Shown here in pieces: positions 1-8,715 of a stretch of DNA of 64,000 bases. A program made the position numbers and the translations under genes. The stretch lies in the NCBI RefSeq assembly GCF_003797185.1, contig NZ_RKMH01000013.1, positions 52,604-116,603 on the forward strand, in the 5' to 3' direction. The stretch comes from Gordonia oryzae. Lineage in GTDB: Bacteria; Actinomycetota; Actinomycetes; Mycobacteriales; Mycobacteriaceae. The notes beneath the pieces were generated by a model. That model worked only from the letters and a program-made list of their open reading frames with translations. It ran no database searches and was not told the origin of the DNA. Positions within the stretch are counted from its first letter, which is position 1. Each line of letters starts with the position of its first letter.

Positions 1-953
1 GCATCCGGGGTCACGATCCCGTGCCGGTCGGCGTCGGCGTCGTTGCCGGTGGCGATGTCGTAGTGATCGCGTGCACCGATCAGCGAGGCCATGGCATTCG
101 GCGAACTGCAGTCCATCCGGATCTTGCCGTCGGTGTCGAGGGTCATGAACGAGAACGTCGGATCGACAGTCGGATTGACCACGGTGAGCGTCTCGAGGTT
201 GTAGCGGAATCCGATAGCCGCCCAGTATCCGACCGAGGCACCGCCGAGCGGGTCGGCGCCGATGCGGAAGCCCGCAGACCGGATCGCGGCCATGTCGATT
301 ACGTCGGCCAGCCCGTCGCAATACCGCATCATGAACGGATAGTCGGTGACGAACTCGCCGGTCCGGGCCTGCTCGAACGGAATCCGCTTGACGCCGACGA
401 GCTTGGCGCGTAGCAGTTCGTTGGCTCGCGCAGCCACCCACGACGTGATCGATGTGTCGGCCGGTCCACCCGATGGCGGGTTGTACTTGAACCCGCCATC
501 ACGCGGCGGATTATGCGACGGGGTGACGACGATGCCGTCGGACTCCACACCCGGATTCTCGGCATTGAACTGCAGGATCGCACGACTCACCGCAGGCGTC
601 GGGGTGAAGGAGTCCCCCTCGGCGGTGAGCGTGGTGACGCCGTTGGCGGCGAGGACCTCGAGTGCGGTACGCCACGCCGGGATCGACAGCGCATGCGTGT
701 CGAATCCGATGAACAACGGTCCACCGATCCCGGCGCCTGTCCGGTACTCGACGATCGCCTGGGTCGTCGCAAGGATGTGCGCCTCGTTGAACGAGGAGTC
801 CAGACTCGATCCGCGGTGACCGGACGTGCCGAACACGACCTGCTGCACCGGATCATCGGGGTCGGGAGTGCGGTCGTAGTAGGCCCTTTCCACTGCGGCC
901 ACGTCGATGAGGTCTTCGGGCAGTGCCGGGGTACCGGCTCGAGGGTGTGCCAT
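1..953 (-). CDS. pgm: Phosphoglucomutase, N-terminal part (cut by window edge)
   Basis: The frame reads from an ATG at 953 leftwards off the window edge, giving about 317 residues of the usual ~545. It begins MAHPRAGTPALPEDLIDVAAV and carries an early GTSGHRG motif. The active-site phosphoserine loop TPSHNPP lies near residues 140-150. The metal-binding loop NDADADRHG lies at the cut edge. These are the hallmarks of alpha-D-glucose-phosphate-specific phosphoglucomutase, which interconverts glucose-1-phosphate and glucose-6-phosphate in the cytosol for glycogen, trehalose and cell-wall sugar synthesis. It is divergent from the hydrolase gene starting at 1052, with 98 bp between them. A phosphomannomutase is a less likely alternative because of the GTSGHRG and TPSHNPP wording. 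Confidence 0.9.
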   Translation of the reverse strand, partial: MAHPRAGTPALPEDLIDVAAVERAYYDRTPDPDDPVQQVVFGTSGHRGSSLDSSFNEAHILATTQAIVEYRTGAGIGGPLFIGFDTHALSIPAWRTALEVLAANGVTTLTAEGDSFTPTPAVSRAILQFNAENPGVESDGIVVTPSHNPPRDGGFKYNPPSGGPADTSITSWVAARANELLRAKLVGVKRIPFEQARTGEFVTDYPFMMRYCDGLADVIDMAAIRSAGFRIGADPLGGASVGYWAAIGFRYNLETLTVVNPTVDPTFSFMTLDTDGKIRMDCSSPNAMASLIGARDHYDIATGNDADADRHGIVTPD

Positions 954-1051
954 GTGACGAATTCTGCCACCGATCGAGCGGTCCGCAGGGCGATGCGAAC
1001 CGAACAGTTACTGTGAACCACCCGCACGTCCGCCAGCAAGGAGCACTCTCG

Positions 1052-1672
1052 ATGCCCGTGCGCAGCGCCGATCCTCGGCTCGTCGTCCTCGTCCTGCCCG
1101 GTGGGACCGATTCGAGTTACCGTCCGTTCTCACCGTGGCAGGCCTCGGCGCTGCGCATGTATCCGTTCACCTGGTCGATCCGGGCGCGCTTCGGTCGGGC
1201 CGTCGACGTCCGCCAGGTGCGCTACCGCGTCTACGGCTGGAACGGTGAGCAGGCCTCGCCAATGCCGTATGCGCAGGCCGCATTGGCCCGTGCCCGTCGT
1301 GCACATCCCGACACCCCGGTGGTGCTCATCGGGCACTCGATGGGTGGACGCGTCGCGGCGCAACTGGCCGCCGACCCCGCAGTCACCGGAGTGCTCGCGC
1401 TGGCCCCGTGGTGGCAGTTCGCCGACTGGCGGATGATCAACGACGACGCCCGGGTGGTCGCCGTCCACGGTGACGCCGACACCATCACCCTGGCCCGCAA
1501 GACCGCCAAGGGCATCGCCGAGTTGCGCGACCGTGGCCTCGACGCCACCTTTGTGTCGGTGCCCGGGGGCCACCATCCGATGCTCGACCATCTGGGCCTG
1601 TGGCAGGGCTCCGCGCTCGCCTTCGTCCGCGAAGAATTGGCGCGCCGATCAGAACGCTTGCCCCAGAACTGA
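1052..1672 (+). CDS. Small alpha/beta-hydrolase
   Basis: This 206-aa cytosolic protein starts at ATG 1052 behind an AAGGAG Shine-Dalgarno at about 1038; the open frame extends further upstream but antisense to pgm. It shows the alpha/beta-hydrolase set in order: an oxyanion-side LPGG near residue 15, the nucleophile elbow GHSMGGR at about 93-99, an acid in VHGDAD at about 138-142, and the histidine in GGHHPMLDH at about 171-179. There is no signal peptide. The substrate cannot be told; a dienelactone-hydrolase-like esterase or peptidase role is possible. It is not obviously linked to either neighbour. Confidence 0.75.
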   Translation: MPVRSADPRLVVLVLPGGTDSSYRPFSPWQASALRMYPFTWSIRARFGRAVDVRQVRYRVYGWNGEQASPMPYAQAALARARRAHPDTPVVLIGHSMGGRVAAQLAADPAVTGVLALAPWWQFADWRMINDDARVVAVHGDADTITLARKTAKGIAELRDRGLDATFVSVPGGHHPMLDHLGLWQGSALAFVREELARRSERLPQN

Positions 1673-1902
1673 ACTCACCCGGCCCGATCCGATCGAGCCC
1701 GCTCAGTCCGCCTGCCCGTGGACGGGGAGGAGTCCACCGTCGCGTTGGGCGCCGCCGAGCGCGGCTATGATCCGTGCGCGATGTGGCCACCGGCCATCGG
1801 GCACCCCAGCGCGCCAATCGGTCCGGCAGTCGAGCGTCTGGACGTGCTCACGGCCACTGCGATCCTCGCGGTCCGCGCCAGTCACGACAGTCAGACGGAC
1901 GG

Positions 1903-3690
1903 TCAAACGGCAGCGCGGGGTCCGGCGAGTGCGGTGACGAATTCGTGGTAGAACGCGACGTATTCGTCGCCGTCGAGGACGTACACGGGATCGTCACCGG
2001 TGTCGCCGAACGACTCGGTGCGCAACTGTGTCCGCATGTTCTTGAAGGTCGAAGTGTGCTCGAGATGATCGGTGAGCCGGACGAACAGTGGCACCGCGTA
2101 TCCGGGCAGTCCGGAGCGGACATGCTCGGCGAAGGCGACCGGATCGAACGTGGCGCCGCGCGTGAGGCTGATCGCGGCCATACCCGCCTTGCCGTCAACC
2201 CCGGGCACCTGCACCCCGAACACCACCGCCTCCTCGACGGCCGGGTGGGCGTCGAGGACGGCCTCGACCTCGGTGGTCGCCACATTCTCACCCTTCCACC
2301 GAAACGTGTCGCCGATCCGGTCGACGAATCCGATGTGCGAAAATCCCTGGTCGCGTACCACATCGCCACTGTTGAACCACCTGTCGTCGGCCTTGAAGGC
2401 GCCGGTGACGACCTTCTTCTCCGATGCCGACGGGTCGGTGTAGCCGTCGAACGGGACGCGCCGGTTGATCTCGGCGAGGAGCAGGCCCGTCCCATGCCGG
2501 GGTACCTTGACGACCTTGCCGTCGGGTCCTCGCAGCGGTTGCCCGGTGTTCTCGTCGTACTCGACGATGGCATATTTCAGGGGCGACCAACCGGCCGTCT
2601 TGGGGATGCCGAGGACGTTGATGAAGCCGATGTTGGCCTCACTCGCGGCATACAGTTCGACGATGCGGTCGATGCCGAACCGTTCGGTGAACGCATCCCA
2701 GATGTCGGGGCGCAGGCCGTTGCCCACCGCCACCCGCAATCGGTGGGCGCGATCGGTGGGCCGCTCCGGTTGCGCGAGCAGGTATCGGCAGAGTTCGCCG
2801 ATGTAACTGAACGCCGTCGCATCGTTCTCGATGATCTCGTCGATGAATCCCGACGCGGAGAACTGTCGGCCGATCGCCAGGCACGCACCCGAGGCCAGTA
2901 CAGACGACACCGAGATCGTCAGTGCGTTGTTGTGGTAGAAGGGCAGCGCTGTGTACATGACATCGTCGCCGCGCAACCGGATGCCGATCCCGCCGATGCC
3001 CGACATCGCCGCAAGCCAACGGTAGTGACTCATCTTGCTGGCCTTGGGAAATCCCGTCGTTCCGGAGGTGAAGATGTAGAACGCGGTGTCCGACATCGGG
3101 ATCGAGTCGGTGACTGCGGGATTGCGCGGGGAGCATCGCGCCGCACCACGGTGCAACTCGGCGAAGTCGAGGAGCACCTCGGGCAGCGCCGACTCCGGTA
3201 CGGACTGGAGTACCTCGGCAAGATCGGGTTGGTAGATCAAGACCTTCGCGCCGATGAGCCCCAGGCTGTGTTCGAGGACCGCCCCACGCTGGTGGAAGTT
3301 GAGCATTCCCGCGATAGCCCCGAGTTTCACGATTGCCAGCATGGTGATCACGACGTCGGGATGGTTGCGTGATTCGATGGCCACGACGTCGCCGCGTGAG
3401 ATCCCCTGCCGACTCAGGAAGTCCGCGATCCGATTGGCGTGTGCGTTGGCGGCACGGTAGGTGATCGACTGCCCCTCGAACCGCAGGAAATCGCGGTCGG
3501 GATAGGCCTCGACGGACTGGACGAACCGCTTTCCGATGGACATCTGCCGACTGTGCGGACGCGGAATCAGCCCCGGCAACGAGCGCAGCACTCCCCCTAG
3601 GTCCGGGCGCAGAGACGCCAGCCCCGACAGGATGTCCCGCCGGGTGATATCGGGGAGAAGTCCCGTATCTGCCGAATGCGGAGTTGTCAT
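1903..3690 (-). CDS. fadD6: Long-chain fatty acid/very-long-chain acyl-CoA synthetase (FadD6-like)
   Basis: This 595-aa ANL-superfamily enzyme activates a fatty or other carboxylic acid to its CoA thioester via an acyl-AMP. The AMP-binding signature FTSGTTGFPKASK is at about residues 205-217, followed by YAASEANIG and the hinge region GFVDRIGDTFRWKGENVAT with its conserved K. The overall wording fits the FATP/FadD6 branch that couples transport and activation. The start at ATG 3690 has AAAGGA six bases upstream and gives a length near mycobacterial FadD6; the longer frame to 3729 has no such site. It follows the Mce-associated protein by 35 bp on the same strand, so it is probably the last gene of the mce operon and activates the imported lipid. 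Confidence 0.85.
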   Translation of the reverse strand: MTTPHSADTGLLPDITRRDILSGLASLRPDLGGVLRSLPGLIPRPHSRQMSIGKRFVQSVEAYPDRDFLRFEGQSITYRAANAHANRIADFLSRQGISRGDVVAIESRNHPDVVITMLAIVKLGAIAGMLNFHQRGAVLEHSLGLIGAKVLIYQPDLAEVLQSVPESALPEVLLDFAELHRGAARCSPRNPAVTDSIPMSDTAFYIFTSGTTGFPKASKMSHYRWLAAMSGIGGIGIRLRGDDVMYTALPFYHNNALTISVSSVLASGACLAIGRQFSASGFIDEIIENDATAFSYIGELCRYLLAQPERPTDRAHRLRVAVGNGLRPDIWDAFTERFGIDRIVELYAASEANIGFINVLGIPKTAGWSPLKYAIVEYDENTGQPLRGPDGKVVKVPRHGTGLLLAEINRRVPFDGYTDPSASEKKVVTGAFKADDRWFNSGDVVRDQGFSHIGFVDRIGDTFRWKGENVATTEVEAVLDAHPAVEEAVVFGVQVPGVDGKAGMAAISLTRGATFDPVAFAEHVRSGLPGYAVPLFVRLTDHLEHTSTFKNMRTQLRTESFGDTGDDPVYVLDGDEYVAFYHEFVTALAGPRAAV

Positions 3691-3725
3691 CACGTCCTTT
3701 CCCCGGGCACCCACCTCGATGCCCG

Positions 3726-4568
3726 TCACTTGCCCGGCAGGGGCGAGATGCCACCGCTGATGTCGATGATCTGCCAGTTCTTGCCGTCCACCGTTATCGG
3801 GTATAGCGCAGTCGTCTTCACCCCGTCCGGTGATTGGACGTTACTGGTGGTCACGTCGAGGAAGACCTGAACGTGGTACGTGCCATCGTTATGGGTGGCT
3901 ATGTCGCTGCCGACGAGAGTGCCGGTCGACACCCACTGCAGTTGGCCCAGAAGATCACGCAACGCGGGTTCGCTGGTCTGGAACTGCTGTGCCAGCGGCT
4001 GGTTGACGTGTGAACGCAACGCCGCAAACCACGGGTCGAAATTGCGGTAGTCGATCCGCGCGGCGGCCACCGCATAGTCGGAGGCGAGTTGTCGTGCGTG
4101 CGCCTCGTCGGCCGACTGCGCGCGCAAGGCACCGAGCTCGTCGCCACGCTGATGCACCTGCCACCCGAAGACGCCTGTCATCACCGCCAACACCAGGATC
4201 ACCGCGACGATCATCGCCGCCACCAACGGCCGCGACCGCAGCCGGGCCGTCAGCAACGCACGACGGCTCCGAGGCTGGTCGGCTTCTGTCACCTTCTCAT
4301 CTGATTCTGTTGCCCCGTCCGATGATTCGGAATCGGCCAGAGTATTGCCATCGGGTGCTGGGTCGGCCGGTGCCGTGTTGGCCGGTGCTGTGATGGTCTG
4401 CGCCGTACCATTCTGCTGCTCGGCAGTGTCCGTTTCGGCAGTGTCCGTTTCGGCAATGTCGGTCTCACTCATGTCATCTCGGTTCGTGTCGGTGGGCGGT
4501 GGCGATTCTCGGGCTTGTCGCGGCCGATGCGGCTCGGTGGTGGCCGATGGACTGGGTGGTGCCGTCAA
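3726..4568 (-). CDS. Mce-associated membrane protein (Mas family)
   Basis: This protein of up to 280 aa has an acidic, Thr/Ala/Glu-rich cytoplasmic N-terminus that includes the short repeat AETDT, one membrane segment at about residues 114-138 (LVAAMIVAVILVLAVMTGVF), and a periplasmic domain ending ITVDGKNWQIIDISG. This is the typical Mce-associated (Rv3493c-type) layout; such proteins stabilise Mce transporters. The start is uncertain. A TTG at 4568 overlaps the mceF stop codon in the same TTGA/ATGA style used by most genes of this operon, while an ATG at 4472 is preceded only by a weak GAGA. Only one Mas gene is present, whereas many mce operons carry two or more. Confidence 0.8.
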   Translation of the reverse strand: MTAPPSPSATTEPHRPRQARESPPPTDTNRDDMSETDIAETDTAETDTAEQQNGTAQTITAPANTAPADPAPDGNTLADSESSDGATESDEKVTEADQPRSRRALLTARLRSRPLVAAMIVAVILVLAVMTGVFGWQVHQRGDELGALRAQSADEAHARQLASDYAVAAARIDYRNFDPWFAALRSHVNQPLAQQFQTSEPALRDLLGQLQWVSTGTLVGSDIATHNDGTYHVQVFLDVTTSNVQSPDGVKTTALYPITVDGKNWQIIDISGGISPLPGK

Positions 4569-5524
4569 GGCGGGTCCGCCACGGTCAGTCGCAGGACGCC
4601 GTTCTCGTCGACGATCTGCAAACCCTGCTCGACCAGGGTCGCCAGATTCACCCGACCGGCTGGTGCGACTGCGGTCAGCGTGGGCTGGAGCACCCGCATG
4701 ATCGCGGCGACGTCGGGCATGGTCGTGGCGAGGTACTCGCCGATCTTCTGAGTGAATGGGATGATCACGTCGTACCAGCCGGTGGCGCCCTCAGTGGCCT
4801 GCGCGAGTCCGGGCAGCAGGCTCCACAAGGTGGAGAACGGAATGTTCATGTGCGCCAACTTCGGTGCGGTGGCACGCATCACGGCGCCGATCCGGGCACC
4901 GTCGAGGCGCGTCAACAGTTCCTGTGCGTGGTCGAACAGGCCGGAGAACTCGGATCGGTAGGTGCCGATCGTGCGGGCGGTCAGCGAGGAGAATTGGCCG
5001 ATGGTCGCCAGGTCGGCGTCGCGGCCCTGCCAGCCCTCGGAGATGGTCCGCGCGATCTCCTCGAGGGTGGCCGGATCGAATTGACTGGTGAGTCCGTGCA
5101 TGGAGGTCAGCATGTCGGCCACCGAGACGCCCGGATCGATGCCGTTGGCGATCACGGCACCGTCGGTGAGGTACGGACCCGATCCGGTCGTCGAGGTGAA
5201 TTCGACGTACTGCTCGCCGACCATGGACAGATTCGCGACGCTGACCGTCGCATCGGCCGGCACATCCGCACCGGGCCTGATCCGGAGGGTGGCCCGCAAC
5301 CCGTCGGGTCCGGTCCGCAGATCGGTCACCGTACCCACCTGGATGCCGTTATAGAGCACTGACGAATTATTCTGCAGGCCACCGGATTCGGTGAGGTCAA
5401 GCGACACGGTGTCATATCGGGTGAATGGGTGCAGATGCAGGATACCGACGACGAGATAGGCGCTGAGTGCGATCGACACCACCACCAGCATCACCAGGCT
5501 CCCGATCGTGCGGCGTGCAGTCAT
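4565..5524 (-). CDS. mceF: Mce-family lipid transport protein MceF
   Basis: This 319-aa protein has an N-terminal membrane anchor (LVMLVVVSIALSAYLVVGIL, residues ~11-30), an MCE/MlaD domain at about 37-115 (YNGIQVGTVTDL, VGEQYVEFT), and a helical tail from about residue 130. Mce proteins form hexameric periplasmic tunnels that move lipids or sterols across the envelope to the YrbE permease. It is the sixth mce gene of the operon, which sets the letter F. It is shorter than many mycobacterial MceF proteins, lacking the long C-terminal low-complexity tail. It overlaps mceE by ATGA. Confidence 0.88.
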   Translation of the reverse strand: MTARRTIGSLVMLVVVSIALSAYLVVGILHLHPFTRYDTVSLDLTESGGLQNNSSVLYNGIQVGTVTDLRTGPDGLRATLRIRPGADVPADATVSVANLSMVGEQYVEFTSTTGSGPYLTDGAVIANGIDPGVSVADMLTSMHGLTSQFDPATLEEIARTISEGWQGRDADLATIGQFSSLTARTIGTYRSEFSGLFDHAQELLTRLDGARIGAVMRATAPKLAHMNIPFSTLWSLLPGLAQATEGATGWYDVIIPFTQKIGEYLATTMPDVAAIMRVLQPTLTAVAPAGRVNLATLVEQGLQIVDENGVLRLTVADPP

Positions 5525-6576
5525 CGCATAGCCCCAATCATCCGGAGAATCGCAGCGACGGTCCGGGTGTCGGTCGCCGACCCGCCGATTCCGCGGCCAT
5601 CGGATTCGGTGACGTCGACGATGTCGATCGACGGGTCACGTGCCCAGGCAACGAGCCGATCGCCGAGTAGGTCATCGAGACGGCGGATGTCGGCGGGCGC
5701 CTGGCTATCGAGCCGTACGGCCGTGGCGACCAATGGGTCGACGACCCCGATGAGGCCCTGCAGGGTCGCATAGCGCGGGATGATCAGATTGCCGATGGGG
5801 ACGACGTTGGGCCCCAAAGCATTCAAGACGTTCGACAGTCCGAGGAACGCCGAGACCGCACCGCTGACCCGTCGCGGCCCGAATTGAAAGGCGAACGCCA
5901 ATCGGGACCGGTTGGCGTCGAGGGTGTGCGAGATCGTCCCGATAGAATCGATCATCGACCGGATATCGGCCTCCTGATCGGCACTGCGCGCGATCAGTGC
6001 GCGCAGCACCTCGATGCCGACGTCACGTTCGGTGGTGTCGGATGGAAACGCCTTGTTGGCGTTGGTGATGATGCGTTGAAGCGTGGCGATCGTGCCTCCG
6101 TTGGCAAGTGCGGCCACCCCTCCGAGAAGGTCTTCGACCTGTGGTGACACCGAGGTTCGCGACAGCGGGATCGTCTGGCCGGCGGCGATGGTCGCGGTGG
6201 TCGTGCCGGCGGGTGGTGACAGCGCGATGAAGAAGTCGCCGAGCAGGGTGGCCTGTACGAGCTCGGCGGTCGTGCCGACGGGTAGCCGGACGCCGGCGGA
6301 AAGATCGACGGTCGCAACCGCTACCCGGCGACCGTCGTGTTCGGCCAGACCCACCCCGCGCAGCACCCCGATACGTGAGCCGTTGTAGACCACCTTGCTG
6401 CGCGCGGGAAGGTTCAGTACCGAGGCGAATTCGATGTGCAGCGGGTAGCTGTCGCCGGCGACACGGGTACCGGGTAACGGCAGATCGGTCGGCTCGACCC
6501 CGCACGCGCCCACGAGGACCGTGAGACTTGCCAGCACTGCCGCCCACACTGCGCACCATCGGGATCGGATCATCAC
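5521..6576 (-). CDS. mceE: Mce-family lipoprotein MceE (LprK type)
   Basis: This 351-aa protein has an N-terminal lipoprotein signal peptide ending in a lipobox LVGAC with Cys25 as the predicted lipidated residue. That feature distinguishes MceE from its siblings. An MCE domain follows at about 45-125 (YNGSRIGVLRGVGL, LLGDFFIAL), then the helical tunnel segment. In known Mce complexes the E subunit is lipid-anchored in the hexamer. It is joined to mceD and mceF by 4-bp stop/start overlaps, so translational coupling is likely. Confidence 0.9.
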   Translation of the reverse strand: MMIRSRWCAVWAAVLASLTVLVGACGVEPTDLPLPGTRVAGDSYPLHIEFASVLNLPARSKVVYNGSRIGVLRGVGLAEHDGRRVAVATVDLSAGVRLPVGTTAELVQATLLGDFFIALSPPAGTTTATIAAGQTIPLSRTSVSPQVEDLLGGVAALANGGTIATLQRIITNANKAFPSDTTERDVGIEVLRALIARSADQEADIRSMIDSIGTISHTLDANRSRLAFAFQFGPRRVSGAVSAFLGLSNVLNALGPNVVPIGNLIIPRYATLQGLIGVVDPLVATAVRLDSQAPADIRRLDDLLGDRLVAWARDPSIDIVDVTESDGRGIGGSATDTRTVAAILRMIGAMR

Positions 6577-7679
6577 CGGCCCCCTGCGGACGCGAGTACG
6601 AGTTGGACCAGCGCGAGGTCGACGTGTCCGGCGGCACCGGGCGACGGCCGGCAGGCCTGTGCCATGACCGCGTTGACCGCAGCGCAGACCGCCGAGCTCG
6701 ACGTCGCGGTGACCCGCACCGCCGGCGGAGCCGTCTCGATTCCACCGACTGCCGCGCCACGGGCGAGGATGCGTTGGACTCCTGTCGACACCACGGGCAA
6801 CCGCCGCAGCAGGGCGAGGATCTGATCCATCGGGACGCGATCGAGCAACGGCATGAGAGCGTCGAGGACGGCGAACACCGGAGGCGAGTAGGTACGGATG
6901 AGACGCAACAGTGACGGGGTTAGTTGGGTGGTCTGGACGACGGCCGGATTGAGCACCGAGAACCAGGCATCGAAGGTCTCGGCGAATTCACCGAGTTTGG
7001 TCAGTCCGAGTTGAAGATCCGGCCAGCGCTGAACGAAGAACTCGGTCAGCTCCCCCACGTTGGTCAGCAGCGAACGCAACTGTTGATCCCGTAGCCCCGG
7101 GTCGCCGAGTGCCGCGGCGAGTCCGGCGATCGCCGCGTTGAAATCCGCACCGGTGCCGCGCAAGGTGGCATCGATGCGATTCATACTGTCGCGCACCAGT
7201 TCACGGCGCTCGCCGGACTCCGATGCGGCAGCGGTGACCTGGGAGGCGAGCTTGTCGAAGGCGGCGTAGGCGGCACTGACGCTGGTCGGGGTATGCGTGC
7301 GTGCCAACGGGATACATCGCCTCATGTCCCACGTAGCGCCGGTGGTCCGACCCGACGGGATCTCCAGATGCCGGTCGGTCACGATCGAATCCGAGGTGGT
7401 CACCGCCGACACATCGGCCGGGAAGTCGACCGGCGCGTCGAGGGTGAACCGTACGACCACATGCCCGGACTGCGGGGACACCGCGGTGACGGAGCCGATC
7501 CTTACCCCGCGCATCGTGACGTCATTGCCCGGATAAAGGCCGACGGCGTCGGCCATGTCCGCGCACCCCGACACGTGGCCGGCTCGCCGTTCCACGATGA
7601 CCAGCGTCACACCGACAATCACCGCGATCGCGAGCACCCCCGCGATGATCCGCCGCCATCTCTTCGGTAACCGAGACAT
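6573..7679 (-). CDS. mceD: Mce-family protein MceD
   Basis: This 368-aa protein has an N-terminal anchor at residues ~9-27 (RIIAGVLAIAVIVGVTLVIV) and an MCE domain at about 38-115 (LYPGNDVTMRGVRIGSVTAV). A helical region follows, and the C-terminus is rather short and rich in Ala. ATG 7679 lies one base after the mceC stop codon. It is the fourth Mce subunit of the operon and would occupy one position of the hetero-hexameric periplasmic tunnel. It has two Cys pairs (SGCAD, RRCIP; VCAAV, QACRP) that could form disulfides, which is inference. Confidence 0.88.
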   Translation of the reverse strand: MSRLPKRWRRIIAGVLAIAVIVGVTLVIVERRAGHVSGCADMADAVGLYPGNDVTMRGVRIGSVTAVSPQSGHVVVRFTLDAPVDFPADVSAVTTSDSIVTDRHLEIPSGRTTGATWDMRRCIPLARTHTPTSVSAAYAAFDKLASQVTAAASESGERRELVRDSMNRIDATLRGTGADFNAAIAGLAAALGDPGLRDQQLRSLLTNVGELTEFFVQRWPDLQLGLTKLGEFAETFDAWFSVLNPAVVQTTQLTPSLLRLIRTYSPPVFAVLDALMPLLDRVPMDQILALLRRLPVVSTGVQRILARGAAVGGIETAPPAVRVTATSSSAVCAAVNAVMAQACRPSPGAAGHVDLALVQLVLASAGGR

Positions 7680-7680
7680 C

Positions 7681-8715
7681 TCAGCACCGCCGATCCGGAC
7701 TAGGGACGCACAGCCCAGCGGCCGTCACCTGATCGGCGGTGATCTGCACGTGAGGTGCGTCGACGACCACTGACGACAGATCCACCCGACCCGAAGAGTT
7801 GTTGACGCCCATGGCATCTCCGATGTGATCGACGATCGCGGTCAACTTTCCGAGGAGGTCGTCGATGCGGGCGGGCTGGGCGCGCAGAGTGTCGAGCACG
7901 TCAAGAACCTGCCGGAACGGTGGCTCGATGGTTCCGGTGAAGGCATCGACCGGCTTGGCGATGAAGGCGAACAACGCGCCGATCGACCGCACGGTCTCCA
8001 CCCCTTCGGCCTTGACCTGATAGGCCTTGGCCCCGACGTAGCCGATCAGACGCAACAGTTCCACCAGATCGGCGCGCCCGCTGTTGAGTCCGGAAATGTA
8101 CTCGTCGCTCAGGGCTACCGCGGCGTCGAGGTCGTCGGACCGCGCCCCGACCGCGGTGGTCAGCTGTTCGGTATCGGCGATGATCTGCCGGATCGCGTCG
8201 GGTTGTCCGGCCAGCGCGGCATCGACCTTGCGCAGCGTATCGGCGATGGTCTGTCCGTTCACCTTCGACACGACCGCCCCGGAATCGGCGAGAACGTCGC
8301 TGAGCGTGTACGGCACCGACGTACGTTGCATCGGGATGACGTTGTGGCCCAGCGTTGCCCGACCGGCCGGTGCCAACGCGACATAATGACCCCCGATGGC
8401 TGTGGTCAGCCGGACATCGGCCGAGGTCTGATCACCCAGTGCGACATCGGAATCCACGCGCAAGGTGACCTCGACGCGATCGGGATGCAGGACGATCGCC
8501 GACACCTCACCAACCGGCACTCCCGCGACGCGGACCTCATCACCGGCTCGCAGGCCGCCGCTGGTGCTCAAGGCCACGAGGACATCGCGGTGGCCGAACG
8601 GGTCGAGGTAGATGACCCCGCACACTGCGGCGAGCGCGACCGCCACCCCGAGACCGAGCATGCCCAGCCGGAATTGCCTGCGCCGCATCGATGCTTCGTC
8701 GCGTCGGCGGGTCAT
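7681..8715 (-). CDS. mceC: Mce-family protein MceC
   Basis: This 344-aa protein starts at ATG 8715, which overlaps the mceB stop by ATGA; the open frame further upstream to 8790 lies inside mceB and is not needed. It has an N-terminal anchor (LGMLGLGVAVALAAVCGVIYL) and an MCE domain at about 35-115 (LRAGDEVRVAGVPVGEVSAI, GGHYVALAP), followed by a helical segment of about 200 residues. It is the third Mce subunit. As in its siblings, the C-terminus ends soon after the helices, so this operon encodes compact Mce proteins throughout. Confidence 0.88.
   Translation of the reverse strand: MTRRRDEASMRRRQFRLGMLGLGVAVALAAVCGVIYLDPFGHRDVLVALSTSGGLRAGDEVRVAGVPVGEVSAIVLHPDRVEVTLRVDSDVALGDQTSADVRLTTAIGGHYVALAPAGRATLGHNVIPMQRTSVPYTLSDVLADSGAVVSKVNGQTIADTLRKVDAALAGQPDAIRQIIADTEQLTTAVGARSDDLDAAVALSDEYISGLNSGRADLVELLRLIGYVGAKAYQVKAEGVETVRSIGALFAFIAKPVDAFTGTIEPPFRQVLDVLDTLRAQPARIDDLLGKLTAIVDHIGDAMGVNNSSGRVDLSSVVVDAPHVQITADQVTAAGLCVPSPDRRC

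Noticed and set aside
1718..1737. GTGGAC-N8-GTCCAC hairpin between hydrolase and fadD
   Set aside because: The stem is only 6 bp and not backed by other evidence; too weak to call a terminator. The rest of the 1673-1902 gap shows nothing.
1774..3372. 532-aa plus-strand open frame
   Set aside because: It runs antisense to the FadD6-like gene, is His/Arg/Asp-rich without motifs, and is a by-product of the high GC content. Similar antisense frames at 4499-5362, 7825-8793, 11506-12564 and 33050-34276 were rejected for the same reason.
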